Assembly (NCBI GenBank): GCA_900314865.1
Contig: OMWW01000003.1
Location: 186,001 to 250,000 of the forward strand
DNA length: 64,000 nucleotides
DNA from: an uncultured Erysipelotrichaceae bacterium
Lineage (GTDB): Bacteria > Bacillota_I > Bacilli_A > RFN20 > CAG-826
Reading direction: 5' to 3'
The translations under genes were made by a program, and so were the position numbers. Of the stretch, positions 25,513-34,072 are shown piece after piece. Position 1 is the stretch's first letter. The number at the start of each line of letters is the position of its first letter. Under the pieces are notes generated by a model. It searched no databases and had not been told where the DNA came from. It worked only from the letters and a program-made list of their open reading frames with translations.

Positions 25513-26295
25513 ATGAAGAAAATCGATTTATCTTTTCAAAAGAACGTTAGAGACCTTGGAGGATTGACGGGATTTGAAGGAAAGAAGGTTAAATTTGGCC
25601 GTATCTATCGCGGTGGTTTTTTAGGCCATGTTAGCGATAATGATATCAAAACCATCAACTCTCTTAGACTTACTGATATCGTCGACTTTCGTAGTTCGAT
25701 AGAGTACAAAAGTAGACCTGACTATGTGTTTATGGGGGTTAAATATCACAATTTTCCAGCTTTGAGTGAGGACTCTGATGATATGCTTAAAACCAGAAAC
25801 GATTATGACGATAGCAATCTTCTTTGGTTTTTAGGTGAATCCACAGATGGGTTTGGTCATATGTATCGTATCTACCCTGAACTTTTATTGACTCCTCAAG
25901 GAATTAATGCATACAAAAACTTTTTTAAAGTTTTAACTCAAGATAATAATAGAGTGGTGTATTTTCATTGTTCGCAAGGAAAAGATCGCGCTGGACTTGC
26001 TTCTTTCTTAGTGGAAATTGCTCTAGGTGTGTCTTATGAAGAAGCGGAAGTTGATTATTTGCTCACTAACGAATCAATGGAAGCTAAAATTGATACTTAT
26101 AAATCGATGTTATCTGATAAACCTTATTATTCAAAAGACTATGAGCAAGCGTTATATGATGTTTTTTCCGCCAAAGTTGAATACCTTCAACATGCAATCG
26201 AAGAAGTGAAAAGGCATTGTGGAGCATTAGAAGATTATTTAAAAAATGTCCTTGAAGTGGACATCGATAAACTAAGAAGTATATATCTAGAATAA
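25513..26295 (+). CDS. Tyrosine-protein phosphatase-like protein
   Basis: The 260-residue protein has NVRDLGG at 11-17, RIYRGGFL, DFRSSIEY and the P-loop HCSQGKDRAG (152-161), with Cys153 as nucleophile. This is the bacterial Tyr/Ser phosphatase family related to Listeria LipA and fungal Siw14, some of which act on phosphoinositides or phosphotyrosine. Substrate is unknown. There is no signal peptide, so it is probably cytosolic. I chose ATG 25513 over an upstream ATA-type extension at 25486. A TATATT box ends only 6 bases before this ATG and no SD is present, so the message may be leaderless. Confidence 0.82.
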   Translation: MKKIDLSFQKNVRDLGGLTGFEGKKVKFGRIYRGGFLGHVSDNDIKTINSLRLTDIVDFRSSIEYKSRPDYVFMGVKYHNFPALSEDSDDMLKTRNDYDDSNLLWFLGESTDGFGHMYRIYPELLLTPQGINAYKNFFKVLTQDNNRVVYFHCSQGKDRAGLASFLVEIALGVSYEEAEVDYLLTNESMEAKIDTYKSMLSDKPYYSKDYEQALYDVFSAKVEYLQHAIEEVKRHCGALEDYLKNVLEVDIDKLRSIYLE

Positions 26296-26299
26296 AAAT

Positions 26300-26321
26300 G
26301 AACCCATTAGGGTTCTTTTTT
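26300..26321 (+). terminator. Intrinsic terminator
   Basis: A perfect 6-bp stem (GAACCC with GGGTTC, loop ATTA) followed by six T ends the phosphatase gene. Confidence 0.75.
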
Positions 26322-26751
26322 AAAGTAGTTTTTCTATCTCGGAATCACTATAGACTTTGATTCCGTGGAGTTCTAATGTTTTAGCGGTGATTCCTTTTCC
26401 TTTAATCATTCCGCCATCAAATTTACCGTTATGTATTTGATTTACCCCACAGCTAGGAGAGGCATCTTTTAAAATTGCGATTTTGATGTCTAAGTAGTTA
26501 CAAATGTTGAGTGCTAATTGAGCCCCGTTCTTATATTGTTTAGTAACGTCTCTTCCTTCTTTATTAATGACTTTATCTTTAACGATTTCAGCAGGAACTC
26601 GAGGAGTTTTTAACCCTCCCTCAACTTCTGGACAAAAAGGGACAAGCTCGTATTTTTCTAATAACTCTTTTATTAAAGGGTTATATTGACTTTTACCGTC
26701 ATATCTAACTTTGTCACCAATCAAACAAGCACTGATTAATATTTTTTCCAT
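26320..26751 (-). CDS. DUF523 family protein
   Basis: The family is widespread and of unknown function. This 143-residue protein has the typical ILISACLIGDKVRYDG start, CPEVEGGLKTPRVPAEI in the middle and DASPSCGVNQIH with two conserved cysteine sites, which suggest metal or sulfur chemistry. Usual length is about 145-150. I chose ATG 26751 because the family starts directly with the ISACL strand; longer in-frame starts at 26763 and further upstream would add unrelated residues. A TATAAA box ends 12 bases before it. It is divergent from the YgjP-like gene. Confidence 0.75.
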   Translation of the reverse strand: MEKILISACLIGDKVRYDGKSQYNPLIKELLEKYELVPFCPEVEGGLKTPRVPAEIVKDKVINKEGRDVTKQYKNGAQLALNICNYLDIKIAILKDASPSCGVNQIHNGKFDGGMIKGKGITAKTLELHGIKVYSDSEIEKLL

Positions 26752-26808
26752 AACCTTTGTCATTTTATATTTGTTAGAAGAGTTATTCAATATATAATAT
26801 TTTTTGTT

Positions 26809-27444
26809 ATGAAGAATTTCTTTTACAAAGTAAATGATAAAGAATATGAAGTAATAATCACTCATAAAAGGATTAAAAATATTCATTATCGTTTTAAAGA
26901 CGGAAAGTTTTTCGTATCTTGCCATCCCTGGACTTTGAAACACACAGTTATGAGTGGACTAGATAAGTTTGGGGCTAGTCTAATAAAAAGATCTTCGAAA
27001 GAAAATCCGATTGGTGATGATTACATCTATATTTTTGGAGAGAAACATATCATTAATCAAAGTGGTAAGTTGACCATCACAGGATATAAAGAAATCAATT
27101 ATAAAGACCATGATGATTTAATAAAAAAACTCAAACCTATCTTCAAAGATATTGTCACTAAAAGAGTAAGGTATTATGAAAAGAAGATGAATGTTCCTTC
27201 TTACACGGTTGGAATAAGGAATATGACAAGTCGATATGGCAGTAATTCTAAAGGCACAAAAAACATCAATTTTGCGTTTATGCTTATCCATTATTCTTTT
27301 GATATAATTGATTCAGTTATTGTTCATGAACTTGCACATATATTGGTATTTAACCATTCAGATAAGTTCTATGATGTAGTGTATAAATACTATCCAAATT
27401 ATGATGCCTGTCACACTAAACTTAGGAAAGGAGAATTCAAATGA
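26809..27444 (+). CDS. YgjP-like metallopeptidase domain protein (DUF45)
   Basis: The 211-residue protein ends in a zinc-protease motif: HELAH at about 173-177 and a third ligand candidate His in FNHSDKFY near 183, preceded by the family segment MTSRYGSNSKGTKNINFAF. YgjP-type proteins are soluble and their substrate is unknown; some members stand beside type I restriction genes, but none is seen here. The start follows TATAAT by 10 bases with TTGTTA as -35 (spacer 16) and no SD. It overlaps the next gene by 4 bases. Confidence 0.82.
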   Translation: MKNFFYKVNDKEYEVIITHKRIKNIHYRFKDGKFFVSCHPWTLKHTVMSGLDKFGASLIKRSSKENPIGDDYIYIFGEKHIINQSGKLTITGYKEINYKDHDDLIKKLKPIFKDIVTKRVRYYEKKMNVPSYTVGIRNMTSRYGSNSKGTKNINFAFMLIHYSFDIIDSVIVHELAHILVFNHSDKFYDVVYKYYPNYDACHTKLRKGEFK

Positions 27445-28157
27445 TCAAAGCAATCACTTCTAAAGATAATCCGCGCGTAAAATTTGCTTATTCATTAAAA
27501 GAGAATAAAAATAGAAACGCTAACAAGATGTTTTTAGCAGAGACTTTTAAGTCTTTAGAGATGGCGTTAGCGCAAAATTTGGTCGTTGAAGTATTCGCAA
27601 CTGATTATGTTGAATTACCGGAAGACATTCCTTTGAATTTAGTCAGTGAAAACATCCTAAAAAAGCTTAGTAGCAACGTCAATCCAGAAGGAGTGGTGTT
27701 CATTGCTAAAATGAATGATAAAGAGGTTAAAAACGCCAACAAGGTTTTATATCTTGATGAAATTAGTGATCCAGGCAATATGGGAACTTTGATTCGTACA
27801 GCGTTAGCATTTAATTATGATTTAGTAGTGACAAGTGAAAACTCTGTATCGATTTATAACGAAAAAGTGATTAATTCTTCTAAAGGTGCTATTTTTGCAA
27901 TTCCAGTCAGAAAAGGCAACCTTTCTTCATACAAGGGAACTCATCAAATTATTGTTTCCGATTTAAGCAAGAACTCGATTGATTTTAATGACCTAGAACT
28001 TAAAGACAAATTTGTTCTGGTTTTGGGTAATGAATCTAGAGGTATTTCAAAGGATACCAAAAAGCTTGCGGATGTATCTATAATTATCCCAATCAGCAAC
28101 ATTGATTCTCTCAATGTTTCGGTTGCCGGTGGTATTTTAATGAATAAAATTCATTAA
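27441..28157 (+). CDS. TrmH/SpoU-family RNA 2'-O-methyltransferase
   Basis: The protein methylates a ribose 2'-OH, probably in 23S rRNA. The 238-residue sequence has an N-terminal L30e-like substrate domain (SKDNPRVKFAYSLKENKNR, FLAETFKS) and the C-terminal knotted SPOUT domain with three motifs: LDEISDPGNMGTLIRTA, LVLGNESRGIS and IIPISNIDSLNVSVAGG. Position before pheS-pheT matches ysgA of Bacillus. The end is somewhat short: MNKIH follows the last motif directly. It has an SD (AGGAAAGGAG) and overlaps the protease gene. Confidence 0.9.
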   Translation: MIKAITSKDNPRVKFAYSLKENKNRNANKMFLAETFKSLEMALAQNLVVEVFATDYVELPEDIPLNLVSENILKKLSSNVNPEGVVFIAKMNDKEVKNANKVLYLDEISDPGNMGTLIRTALAFNYDLVVTSENSVSIYNEKVINSSKGAIFAIPVRKGNLSSYKGTHQIIVSDLSKNSIDFNDLELKDKFVLVLGNESRGISKDTKKLADVSIIIPISNIDSLNVSVAGGILMNKIH

Positions 28158-28193
28158 TATACTATAACTCTATCTATCAGCTAGTATACAATT

Positions 28194-28232
28194 AAAAGGG
28201 GAAATGAAATTATATTTCAAAACCCTTTTTTT
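28194..28232 (+). terminator. Intrinsic terminator before pheS
   Basis: AAAAGGG (28194-28200) can pair with CCCTTTT (28223-28229), with an inner GAAAT/ATTTC helix between, followed by more T. It would end the ysgA-like transcript just before the pheS promoter region. Confidence 0.6.
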
Positions 28233-28270
28233 GTGATATACTTTTTAACTGATATAAAGGTGCATAGTTT

Positions 28271-29308
28271 ATGGAAAATAACAACATTAATGAAATTTGT
28301 GAACATGCAATGAGTGAAATCGAAGAGTCCAACGATTCTAACAAACTCCAAGAACTCAAGATTAAATTCCTTGCAAAGAAAAGCGTCCTTTCTTCTTTGA
28401 TGAGTGAGCTTTCAAAGATGCCTCCAGAAGAAAGAAAAGAATTTGGTAAGAGCCTAAACGAAGTTAGAAACAAGATTAGTGATAGAATCGCTATGAAAGA
28501 AGCTGAACTTCGTAAAGCTGAACTCGATAAGAAATTAAAGAGTGAAACCATCGATATCTCTTTACCAAGTAGAAAGAAAGAAATTGGTGGCCAAAACCCA
28601 TTTTATGTCGTGAAAGATGAAATTACTGACATCTTCTTGAATATGGGATTTGAAGTCGCTGATGGACCAGAAGTGGAAACTGACATGTTTAACTTTGAAC
28701 TCCTCAACATCCCAAAAGACCACCCTGCAAGAGATATGCAAGACACCTTTTATATTTCCGATAATGTTCTTTTAAGAACACATACTTCCCCTGTTCAAGC
28801 ACACACCATGCAACAAGCAGAAGGAAAACCAATTAGAATTATTTGTCCGGGTAAGACGTATCGCCGTGATGATGATGACGCCACTCATAGCCATCAATTT
28901 GCACAAATCGAAGGCCTCGTCATAGACAAAAACATCAACATTGGTCACTTAAAAGCAACATTAGAATTATTTGCAAAGAAAATGTTTGGCGAGAAACGTG
29001 AAATTAGATTAAGACCATCTTATTTCCCATTTACTGAGCCAAGCGTTGAAGTTGATATTACCTGCGCAAATTGTGGTGGTAAAGGCTGCTCAATGTGTAA
29101 AGGCACTGGATATATTGAAATTCTCGGTGGAGGAATGGTTCATCCTAACGTTTTAAAGATGAACGGATATAATCCAGATGTGTATAGCGGATTTGCTTTC
29201 GGTATTGGTATTGAAAGAGTGGCTATTCTTAGATATGGTATCGATGATATCCGTAAATTCTACCAAGATGATGTAAGATTTTTACATCAATTCAAAAGAA
29301 AAGCTTAA
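28271..29308 (+). CDS. pheS: Phenylalanyl-tRNA synthetase alpha subunit
   Basis: PheS carries the catalytic site of the heterotetrameric PheRS. The 345-residue protein has an N-terminal coiled coil for tRNA binding (about 1-90) and the class II core with LRTHTSPVQAHTM, YRRDDDDATHSHQFAQIEG and GGGMVHPNVLKMNGY, ending in FGIGIERVAILRYGIDDIR. A zinc-like CANCGGKGCSMCKGTG insertion is visible near 260. It is followed by pheT after 14 bases with an SD (TAGGAGG). Confidence 0.98.
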   Translation: MENNNINEICEHAMSEIEESNDSNKLQELKIKFLAKKSVLSSLMSELSKMPPEERKEFGKSLNEVRNKISDRIAMKEAELRKAELDKKLKSETIDISLPSRKKEIGGQNPFYVVKDEITDIFLNMGFEVADGPEVETDMFNFELLNIPKDHPARDMQDTFYISDNVLLRTHTSPVQAHTMQQAEGKPIRIICPGKTYRRDDDDATHSHQFAQIEGLVIDKNINIGHLKATLELFAKKMFGEKREIRLRPSYFPFTEPSVEVDITCANCGGKGCSMCKGTGYIEILGGGMVHPNVLKMNGYNPDVYSGFAFGIGIERVAILRYGIDDIRKFYQDDVRFLHQFKRKA

Positions 29309-29322
29309 TAGGAGGTATCGTC

Positions 29323-31710
29323 ATGTTAGTTAATATTAATGAACTCAAAAAATACGTTGATTTAAATGGCTTAAGTGCGAACGATATCGCTGAAGGCTTA
29401 ACTTTTGCTGGTATCGAAGTTGAAGAAGTTACTAAACTCGCTAGCGGCACCAATCTCGTGATTGGTCACATTTTGGAATGTGAAAATCATCCAGATAGCG
29501 ATCACCTCCATGTCTTAAAAGTTGATTTAGGTAGTGAAGTAAAACAAATCGTTTGTGGTGCACCTAACGCTAGAAAAGGTTTAAAAGTTATCGTTGCTCA
29601 AGTTGGCGCAAAACTTCCTGGTGGAGAAATCAAACCATCCGTCATTAGAGGTGTTGAATCTAATGGTATGTGTTGTTCTTTATTAGAACTTGGTGTTGAT
29701 TCCAAATTCTTAAATGAAAAACAAACAAGTGGCATTGAAGAACTTCCTGAAGATGCACCTGTTGGTGAAACAAATGTTTTGGGATATTTAGGACTTGATG
29801 ATGAAGTCTTAAATCTTAAGATTTTAGCAAACCGTCCAGACTTATTATCTTTATATAATGTTGCTAAAGAAGTCGGTGCTATTTTCTCTAGAAAAGTGGA
29901 AATCCCAACTCATGAAGTAAAAGGTGATTTCGTTACTGATTTAAAAGTTGGTTCAGAAACTAATAGATGTTCTAGATTCTCCGGAAGAGAAATTAAAAAC
30001 ATCGTAATTAAAGATTCTCCAAAATTCATGAAAGAAGCTTTAACAGCGATGGGTGTTAGAAGCATTAGCAATATCGTTGATATTGGTAACTATGTTATGC
30101 TTTTAACCGGTCAACCATTACATATGTATGACAAAGATAAACTCGAGAAGCACGAATTAATCGCTAAAGATAACTTAGGTGTTAAATTTGTTGCTCTTGA
30201 CGAAAAAACATATGATGTCATCCCAGGAGATATCGTTATTACTAGTAATAATAAAGCGATGTGCCTTGGTGGTGTTATGGGATCTTTAGAATGTGCGGTT
30301 GATGAAAAAACTAAGAATATTTATATTGAAGCCGCCTCTTTTGATGGGGCATCAATCCGTCATACATCATTACGATTAGGTTTAAGTAGTGAATCTTCAT
30401 CAAGGTTTGTTAAGGGCACAAATCCTTTCCAAACTGAAGATGTTATTAATTTTGCTTCATACTTAATCAAAGAATATTGCGGTGGTCAACAATTCTCAAA
30501 TATTGTCACTTATGACTGCAACAAAAAACAAACACGCGTTATCGATTGCTCCACTAAACGTATTAATAATCGTTTAGGAACAGAATTTAGCAAAAATCAA
30601 ATGGTAGAGGTTTTAACAAAACTTCACTTTGAAATTAAGAATGTTTCTGATGATGAATTCAAAGTCATCGTTCCTGATTTCAGATTAGATGTCTTTGGAG
30701 AAGCTGATATCTCTGAAGAAGTAATTCGTATTTTAGGATTTGATAATGTGAAGAGCGTCCTTCCAACCTTAGATGTTAGAGTTGGTGGACTCTCAACAAG
30801 ACAATTCCGTTTAAGAAAAATTAGAGAAGCACTTTGTGATATGGGGCTTGATGAATGTCTCACATATTCCTTACTTTCTAAAGAAAATAGTGAGAAATTT
30901 AACCTCCTTAATGATGAAGAACATTACACCCTTCTCAACCCATTAACTGATGAAAGAGAAGTGTTTAGAACACACATCCTTTATAGTTTACTCGAAGCAG
31001 CGAGCTATAACTTCAATCGTCAAAACAAAGATTTATCCCTCTTTGAAACTTCAAACATGGTTTCAAAATTCAGTAGAAGTGAACATTTAGCGGTTGTCTT
31101 AGTAGGCAACGAACTTAATCGTGACTTAATGAATAAAACTCCATACGATTTCTTCCACATGAAAGGAATTGTTGAAAATATCTTTGCGCTTTTAGGAATT
31201 GAAGCTTCTAGATATAGATTTGATCGTTATGAAAGCGATAAAGAAGAACTTCATCCAGGAAAGAGCGCTAAGATTATTTTCCAAAATCAATGCATTGGTG
31301 TTCTTGGTGAACTCCATCCAAACGCATTGAAAACTGTTGGTTTAAAAGGTAATGTTATCGCTTTAGAAATGAACATTGATCCACTTTTAGATGGAAAAGT
31401 TAGCATTGCTAAAATGTCTCCAATTTCTAAATTCCCAAGCGTTTCTCGTGACCTCGCTTTAATCATTTCTAAAGACGTCGCTGCTAGTGACATTGTTAAA
31501 GTGGTGAAGAAAAACGGCAATGGTCTAGTTAAAGATGCAAAAATCTTTGACGTTTATGAAGGTGAAAACATCTTTAATGGTTATAAGAGTGTCGCCATTT
31601 CTATCTCCTTATCAAAGGAGGGAACATTAACCGATAAAGAAATTAATGATACCCTCGATAAGATTAAATTTGAATTAGGCAAAGCCTATAATGCTCAACT
31701 AAGAATGTAA
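29323..31710 (+). CDS. pheT: Phenylalanyl-tRNA synthetase beta subunit
   Basis: PheT binds tRNA-Phe and edits mischarged Tyr-tRNA. The 795-residue protein has the EMAP/OB tRNA-binding domain (about 40-150, VCGAPNARKGLKVIVAQVGA), the B3/4 editing domain (RCSRFSGREI, SNIVDIGNYVMLLTGQPLH), the B5 domain and a C-terminal ferredoxin-like anticodon domain (SKFPSVSRDLALI). Length is normal (about 800). It forms the pheST operon, followed after 1 base by the DUF177 gene. Confidence 0.98.
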   Translation: MLVNINELKKYVDLNGLSANDIAEGLTFAGIEVEEVTKLASGTNLVIGHILECENHPDSDHLHVLKVDLGSEVKQIVCGAPNARKGLKVIVAQVGAKLPGGEIKPSVIRGVESNGMCCSLLELGVDSKFLNEKQTSGIEELPEDAPVGETNVLGYLGLDDEVLNLKILANRPDLLSLYNVAKEVGAIFSRKVEIPTHEVKGDFVTDLKVGSETNRCSRFSGREIKNIVIKDSPKFMKEALTAMGVRSISNIVDIGNYVMLLTGQPLHMYDKDKLEKHELIAKDNLGVKFVALDEKTYDVIPGDIVITSNNKAMCLGGVMGSLECAVDEKTKNIYIEAASFDGASIRHTSLRLGLSSESSSRFVKGTNPFQTEDVINFASYLIKEYCGGQQFSNIVTYDCNKKQTRVIDCSTKRINNRLGTEFSKNQMVEVLTKLHFEIKNVSDDEFKVIVPDFRLDVFGEADISEEVIRILGFDNVKSVLPTLDVRVGGLSTRQFRLRKIREALCDMGLDECLTYSLLSKENSEKFNLLNDEEHYTLLNPLTDEREVFRTHILYSLLEAASYNFNRQNKDLSLFETSNMVSKFSRSEHLAVVLVGNELNRDLMNKTPYDFFHMKGIVENIFALLGIEASRYRFDRYESDKEELHPGKSAKIIFQNQCIGVLGELHPNALKTVGLKGNVIALEMNIDPLLDGKVSIAKMSPISKFPSVSRDLALIISKDVAASDIVKVVKKNGNGLVKDAKIFDVYEGENIFNGYKSVAISISLSKEGTLTDKEINDTLDKIKFELGKAYNAQLRM

Positions 31711-31711
31711 A

Positions 31712-32191
31712 ATGAAAATTAATCGTCACTTATTTACAAACAAGAATTATGTGATTGAAGAAGATTTAGACTTTTCTAGTGCTTCTTTAGATCCTACTCA
31801 TATTCGTAAAATCAACTCCGCTCATGCTAAAGTTGGCGGTTTTGATTATGATGATTATCTTGTTTTAAATATTAAGTTGGACGCTGATGTTATAGGAGTT
31901 TGCTCCTATACACTTGAAGATGTCCCTTATAAAGTGCATGTTGATACTTCTTTATCTTTCTCCTATGAAGATGAAGAAGATGTGATTCAAATTGATGGCC
32001 CAATCTTTGAATTAGATCCATATTTACTCGATATCATCATTAGCGAAGTTCCTTTAACACTTGTGAAAAAAGGAGCTAAACTTCCTAGTGGTGGTAAAGG
32101 CTATCGTGTTTTAAGTGAAGAAGAATACGACAAAGAGCAAGCAAATAAAACTGATTCTCGTTGGGATAAACTCAACGACTTAGATTTATAA
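31712..32191 (+). CDS. DUF177/YceD family protein
   Basis: YceD-like proteins are linked to 23S rRNA accumulation and usually sit directly before rpmF (L32). The 159-residue protein shows the family layout: a beta-rich first half, one conserved cysteine (DVIGVCSYTLEDVPY), an acidic middle, DGPIFELDPYLLDIIISEVPL and a DSRWDKLNDL end. Only 138 non-coding bases follow, so rpmF is not here. It starts one base after pheT, with the SD supplied by the end of pheT being weak; coupling is likely. Confidence 0.75.
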   Translation: MKINRHLFTNKNYVIEEDLDFSSASLDPTHIRKINSAHAKVGGFDYDDYLVLNIKLDADVIGVCSYTLEDVPYKVHVDTSLSFSYEDEEDVIQIDGPIFELDPYLLDIIISEVPLTLVKKGAKLPSGGKGYRVLSEEEYDKEQANKTDSRWDKLNDLDL

Positions 32192-32193
32192 AT

Positions 32194-32208
32194 AATTGCG
32201 AAGCAATT
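32194..32208. other. Small perfect hairpin
   Basis: AATTGC, a GAA loop and GCAATT form a 6-bp hairpin just after the DUF177 stop codon. It may protect the 3' end or be part of termination with the next stem. Confidence 0.4.
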
Positions 32209-32218
32209 AAGAATAATA

Positions 32219-32246
32219 AAAATCGTCTAATATTGGACGATTTTTT
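32219..32246 (+). terminator. Intrinsic terminator after pheST operon
   Basis: A 9-bp stem (AAAATCGTC with GACGATTTT, loop of 8) followed by T-rich sequence ends the operon before mraZ. Confidence 0.8.
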
Positions 32247-32307
32247 GTTACTTAAATTTTTAAAATTTCCTGTTGCGCATATGAGGAATATCATATAAAA
32301 TGTAGTC

Positions 32308-32333
32308 AAGTGGTAAAAAGTGGGAGAAAGTGG
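32308..32333 (+). promoter_or_regulatory. Three MraZ-type boxes (AAGTGG repeats)
   Basis: AAGTGG occurs at 32308, 32318 and 32328, an exact 10-bp period, directly before the mraZ start. MraZ proteins bind short GTGG- or TGGG-type direct repeats with a 10-bp period upstream of mraZ, and the Mollicutes form is AAAGTG with a following G or T. The repeats lie just downstream of a likely -10 (TATAAA/TAAAAT at 32294-32301), so bound MraZ would cover the transcript start. The middle repeat (GTGGGAG) may also act as SD. Confidence 0.8.
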
Positions 32334-32335
32334 TA

Positions 32336-32773
32336 ATGTACTTTGGTAGTTATGAACACGCTCTTGATGAAAAAGGCCGTCTCCTCCTTCCTAAAAAAAT
32401 CAAAGAAGGTTTAGAAGGCTCCTCTCTTTTATATATCATGAAGGGCTTTGAAGGATGCTTATCCGTTTATAACGAAGACGAATTCCTTAAACTTACCAAA
32501 GAATGTGAAACTATTTCTTTCAACAAAAAGAATTCCAGAGCATATCTCCGTTTAGTTCTTTCCTCAGTAGTGGAACTCAACATCGATAAAGTCGGCAGAA
32601 TTCAATTACCATCGCAAATATTAAATAAATATCAAATTGGAAAGCAAGTCACCATTATCGGAGTGGGAGATCACTTCGAAATCTGGGATTTGAATAAATT
32701 CAACAGTTATCAATCAGAAGTTAATGAACACTTCGAAGATATTGCCGAATCATTAGGAAAAGATGATGAATAA
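32336..32773 (+). CDS. mraZ: Transcriptional regulator MraZ
   Basis: MraZ is a ring-shaped DNA-binding protein that controls the division cluster. The 145-residue protein has two AbrB-like SpoVT halves, each with the family signature: ALDEKGRLLLPKK (about 9-21) and NIDKVGRIQLPSQIL (about 81-95). I chose ATG 32336 (MYFGSYEHALD); the in-frame GTG at 32330 would lie in the third MraZ box. Its 3' end overlaps rsmH by 11 bases. Confidence 0.95.
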   Translation: MYFGSYEHALDEKGRLLLPKKIKEGLEGSSLLYIMKGFEGCLSVYNEDEFLKLTKECETISFNKKNSRAYLRLVLSSVVELNIDKVGRIQLPSQILNKYQIGKQVTIIGVGDHFEIWDLNKFNSYQSEVNEHFEDIAESLGKDDE

Positions 32774-33692
32774 CGAGCATATTCCAGTGTTACTTAACGA
32801 AGTGATTGACGGACTTAACATCAAAAAAGATGGAACTTACTTAGACTTAACTTTAGGAAGAGCTGGTCATAGTAGTGTAATCCTCTCAAAACTTGATAAG
32901 GGCTTACTCATCGGTGTTGATCAAGATGATGAAGCGATAGAAAAAAGCAGAGCCCGATTAAAAGCGATTAGTGAGAACTATGTTCTTGTTAGAGATAACT
33001 TTGTAAACATTGACACGATCCTAAAAGGATTAAAGGTTAATAAAGTTGATGGAATCCTTATGGATTTAGGTGTCAGTTCCCCACAATTTGATGACGAAAG
33101 TCGTGGATTCTCATATCGATTCGATAGTGAACTCGACATGAGGATGGACAAAAGACAAGAATTAACCGCTAAAAAGGTGGTTAATGAATATTCCTTAAAC
33201 GATTTAGTGAGAATCTTTAACGAATATGGAGAAGAGAAATTCTCTTATCCAATCGCTAAAAGGATTGTAAAAGAAAGAGTTGAGCATCCAATTAATACTA
33301 CATTTGAGTTAGTGGATATCATCAAACGCAGTAAACCAAGTAAAGAATTAAGCAAAGTTGGTCATCCTGCAAAACAAATCTTCCAAGCGTTAAGAATTGA
33401 AGTGAATGATGAGATTAATATTCTAAAAGAAACATTAGTTAAAGCTCTAAATCACTTAAATAAAGGTGGAAGACTTGCGGTTATCACCTTCCATTCTGGG
33501 GAAGATAAAATCGTTAAAAAATTATTTAAAGATCTTACGGTTATTGAAGGTAACCGATACGATTTACCAGAAAACAACAAACAAGTTGAATATCGTCTTA
33601 TCACTAGAAAAGGTATTAAACCTAGTGAAGAAGAAATTCAGAATAATCATCGCTCAATTAGTAGCGTACTTAGAATTATCGAAAAAGTCTAA
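32763..33692 (+). CDS. rsmH: 16S rRNA (cytosine-1402-N4)-methyltransferase RsmH
   Basis: RsmH (MraW) methylates C1402 in the decoding centre. The 309-residue protein starts NNEHIPVLLNEVIDGL and has the SAM motif DLTLGRAGHS, GILMDLGVSSPQFDDESRGFSY, FEYGEEKFS-like NEYGEEKFSYPIAKRIV and GGRLAVITFHSGEDKIVK. Length is normal. Two adjacent ATG codons (32763, 32766) are possible starts within the end of mraZ. It is the second gene of the division cluster, as in nearly all bacteria. Confidence 0.97.
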   Translation: MMNNEHIPVLLNEVIDGLNIKKDGTYLDLTLGRAGHSSVILSKLDKGLLIGVDQDDEAIEKSRARLKAISENYVLVRDNFVNIDTILKGLKVNKVDGILMDLGVSSPQFDDESRGFSYRFDSELDMRMDKRQELTAKKVVNEYSLNDLVRIFNEYGEEKFSYPIAKRIVKERVEHPINTTFELVDIIKRSKPSKELSKVGHPAKQIFQALRIEVNDEINILKETLVKALNHLNKGGRLAVITFHSGEDKIVKKLFKDLTVIEGNRYDLPENNKQVEYRLITRKGIKPSEEEIQNNHRSISSVLRIIEKV

Positions 33693-33709
33693 AGAAGGAG
33701 GAAAGCGTT

Positions 33710-33955
33710 ATGATTTGCAAAAACAAACTTTACAAACATCATAAGAGTAAAGCGGTTTTAGTGATTCGTAATTTTTCGATCTTCTTTTCAAGCTTTGTGG
33801 CTCTTGCTGCAATAGTGGCAATTCCAACCTACATTAATGCTTCTCGTATAAGTGAAACTAAGGCTAGTGAAGTACTAGAAGAAGAAAACAAAAAAGAAAC
33901 TGTCCAAGAAGATAATGATGTAGAAGAAGAGGACGAGCTCCTCACTATTAATTAA
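33710..33955 (+). CDS. Small single-pass membrane protein at the ftsL position
   Basis: The 81-residue protein has a basic N-terminus (KNKLYKHHKSK), one membrane helix (about 22-42, FSIFFSSFVALAAIVAIP) and a strongly acidic tail of about 35 residues rich in Glu. The positive-inside rule puts the tail outside the cell. A strong SD (AAGGAGG) and position right after rsmH mark it as a real gene. ftsL normally stands here and has the same topology, but FtsL has a leucine-zipper coil outside, which this tail lacks. It may be a highly diverged FtsL or an unrelated replacement; I do not assign a function. Confidence 0.7.
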   Translation: MICKNKLYKHHKSKAVLVIRNFSIFFSSFVALAAIVAIPTYINASRISETKASEVLEEENKKETVQEDNDVEEEDELLTIN

Positions 33956-33983
33956 TTTAAAATCCTGATCCCCCTCAGGTTTT

Positions 33984-34014
33984 AGGTCTAGGCTCTTCCT
34001 AGACTTTTTTATTG
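33984..34014 (+). terminator. Intrinsic terminator within the division cluster
   Basis: A perfect 7-bp stem (GTCTAGG with CCTAGAC, loop CTCTT) extended by weaker pairs and followed by TTTTTTATTG ends the mraZ-rsmH unit before ftsA. A weaker CCTGA/TCAGG hairpin precedes it. Confidence 0.85.
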
Positions 34015-34032
34015 TTTGTAATTAACAAAATA

Positions 34033-34062
34033 TTGTTAATAATAGCTATATAATGTTAGAAT
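34033..34062 (+). promoter_or_regulatory. Predicted ftsA-ftsZ promoter
   Basis: TTGTTA (34033-34038) and TAGAAT (34057-34062) are 18 bp apart, and the ftsA ATG is 10 bases after the -10. A TATAAT at 34049-34054 is an alternative -10 with a poorer -35. No SD is seen. Confidence 0.45.
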
Positions 34063-34072
34063 ATGTCCAAGT

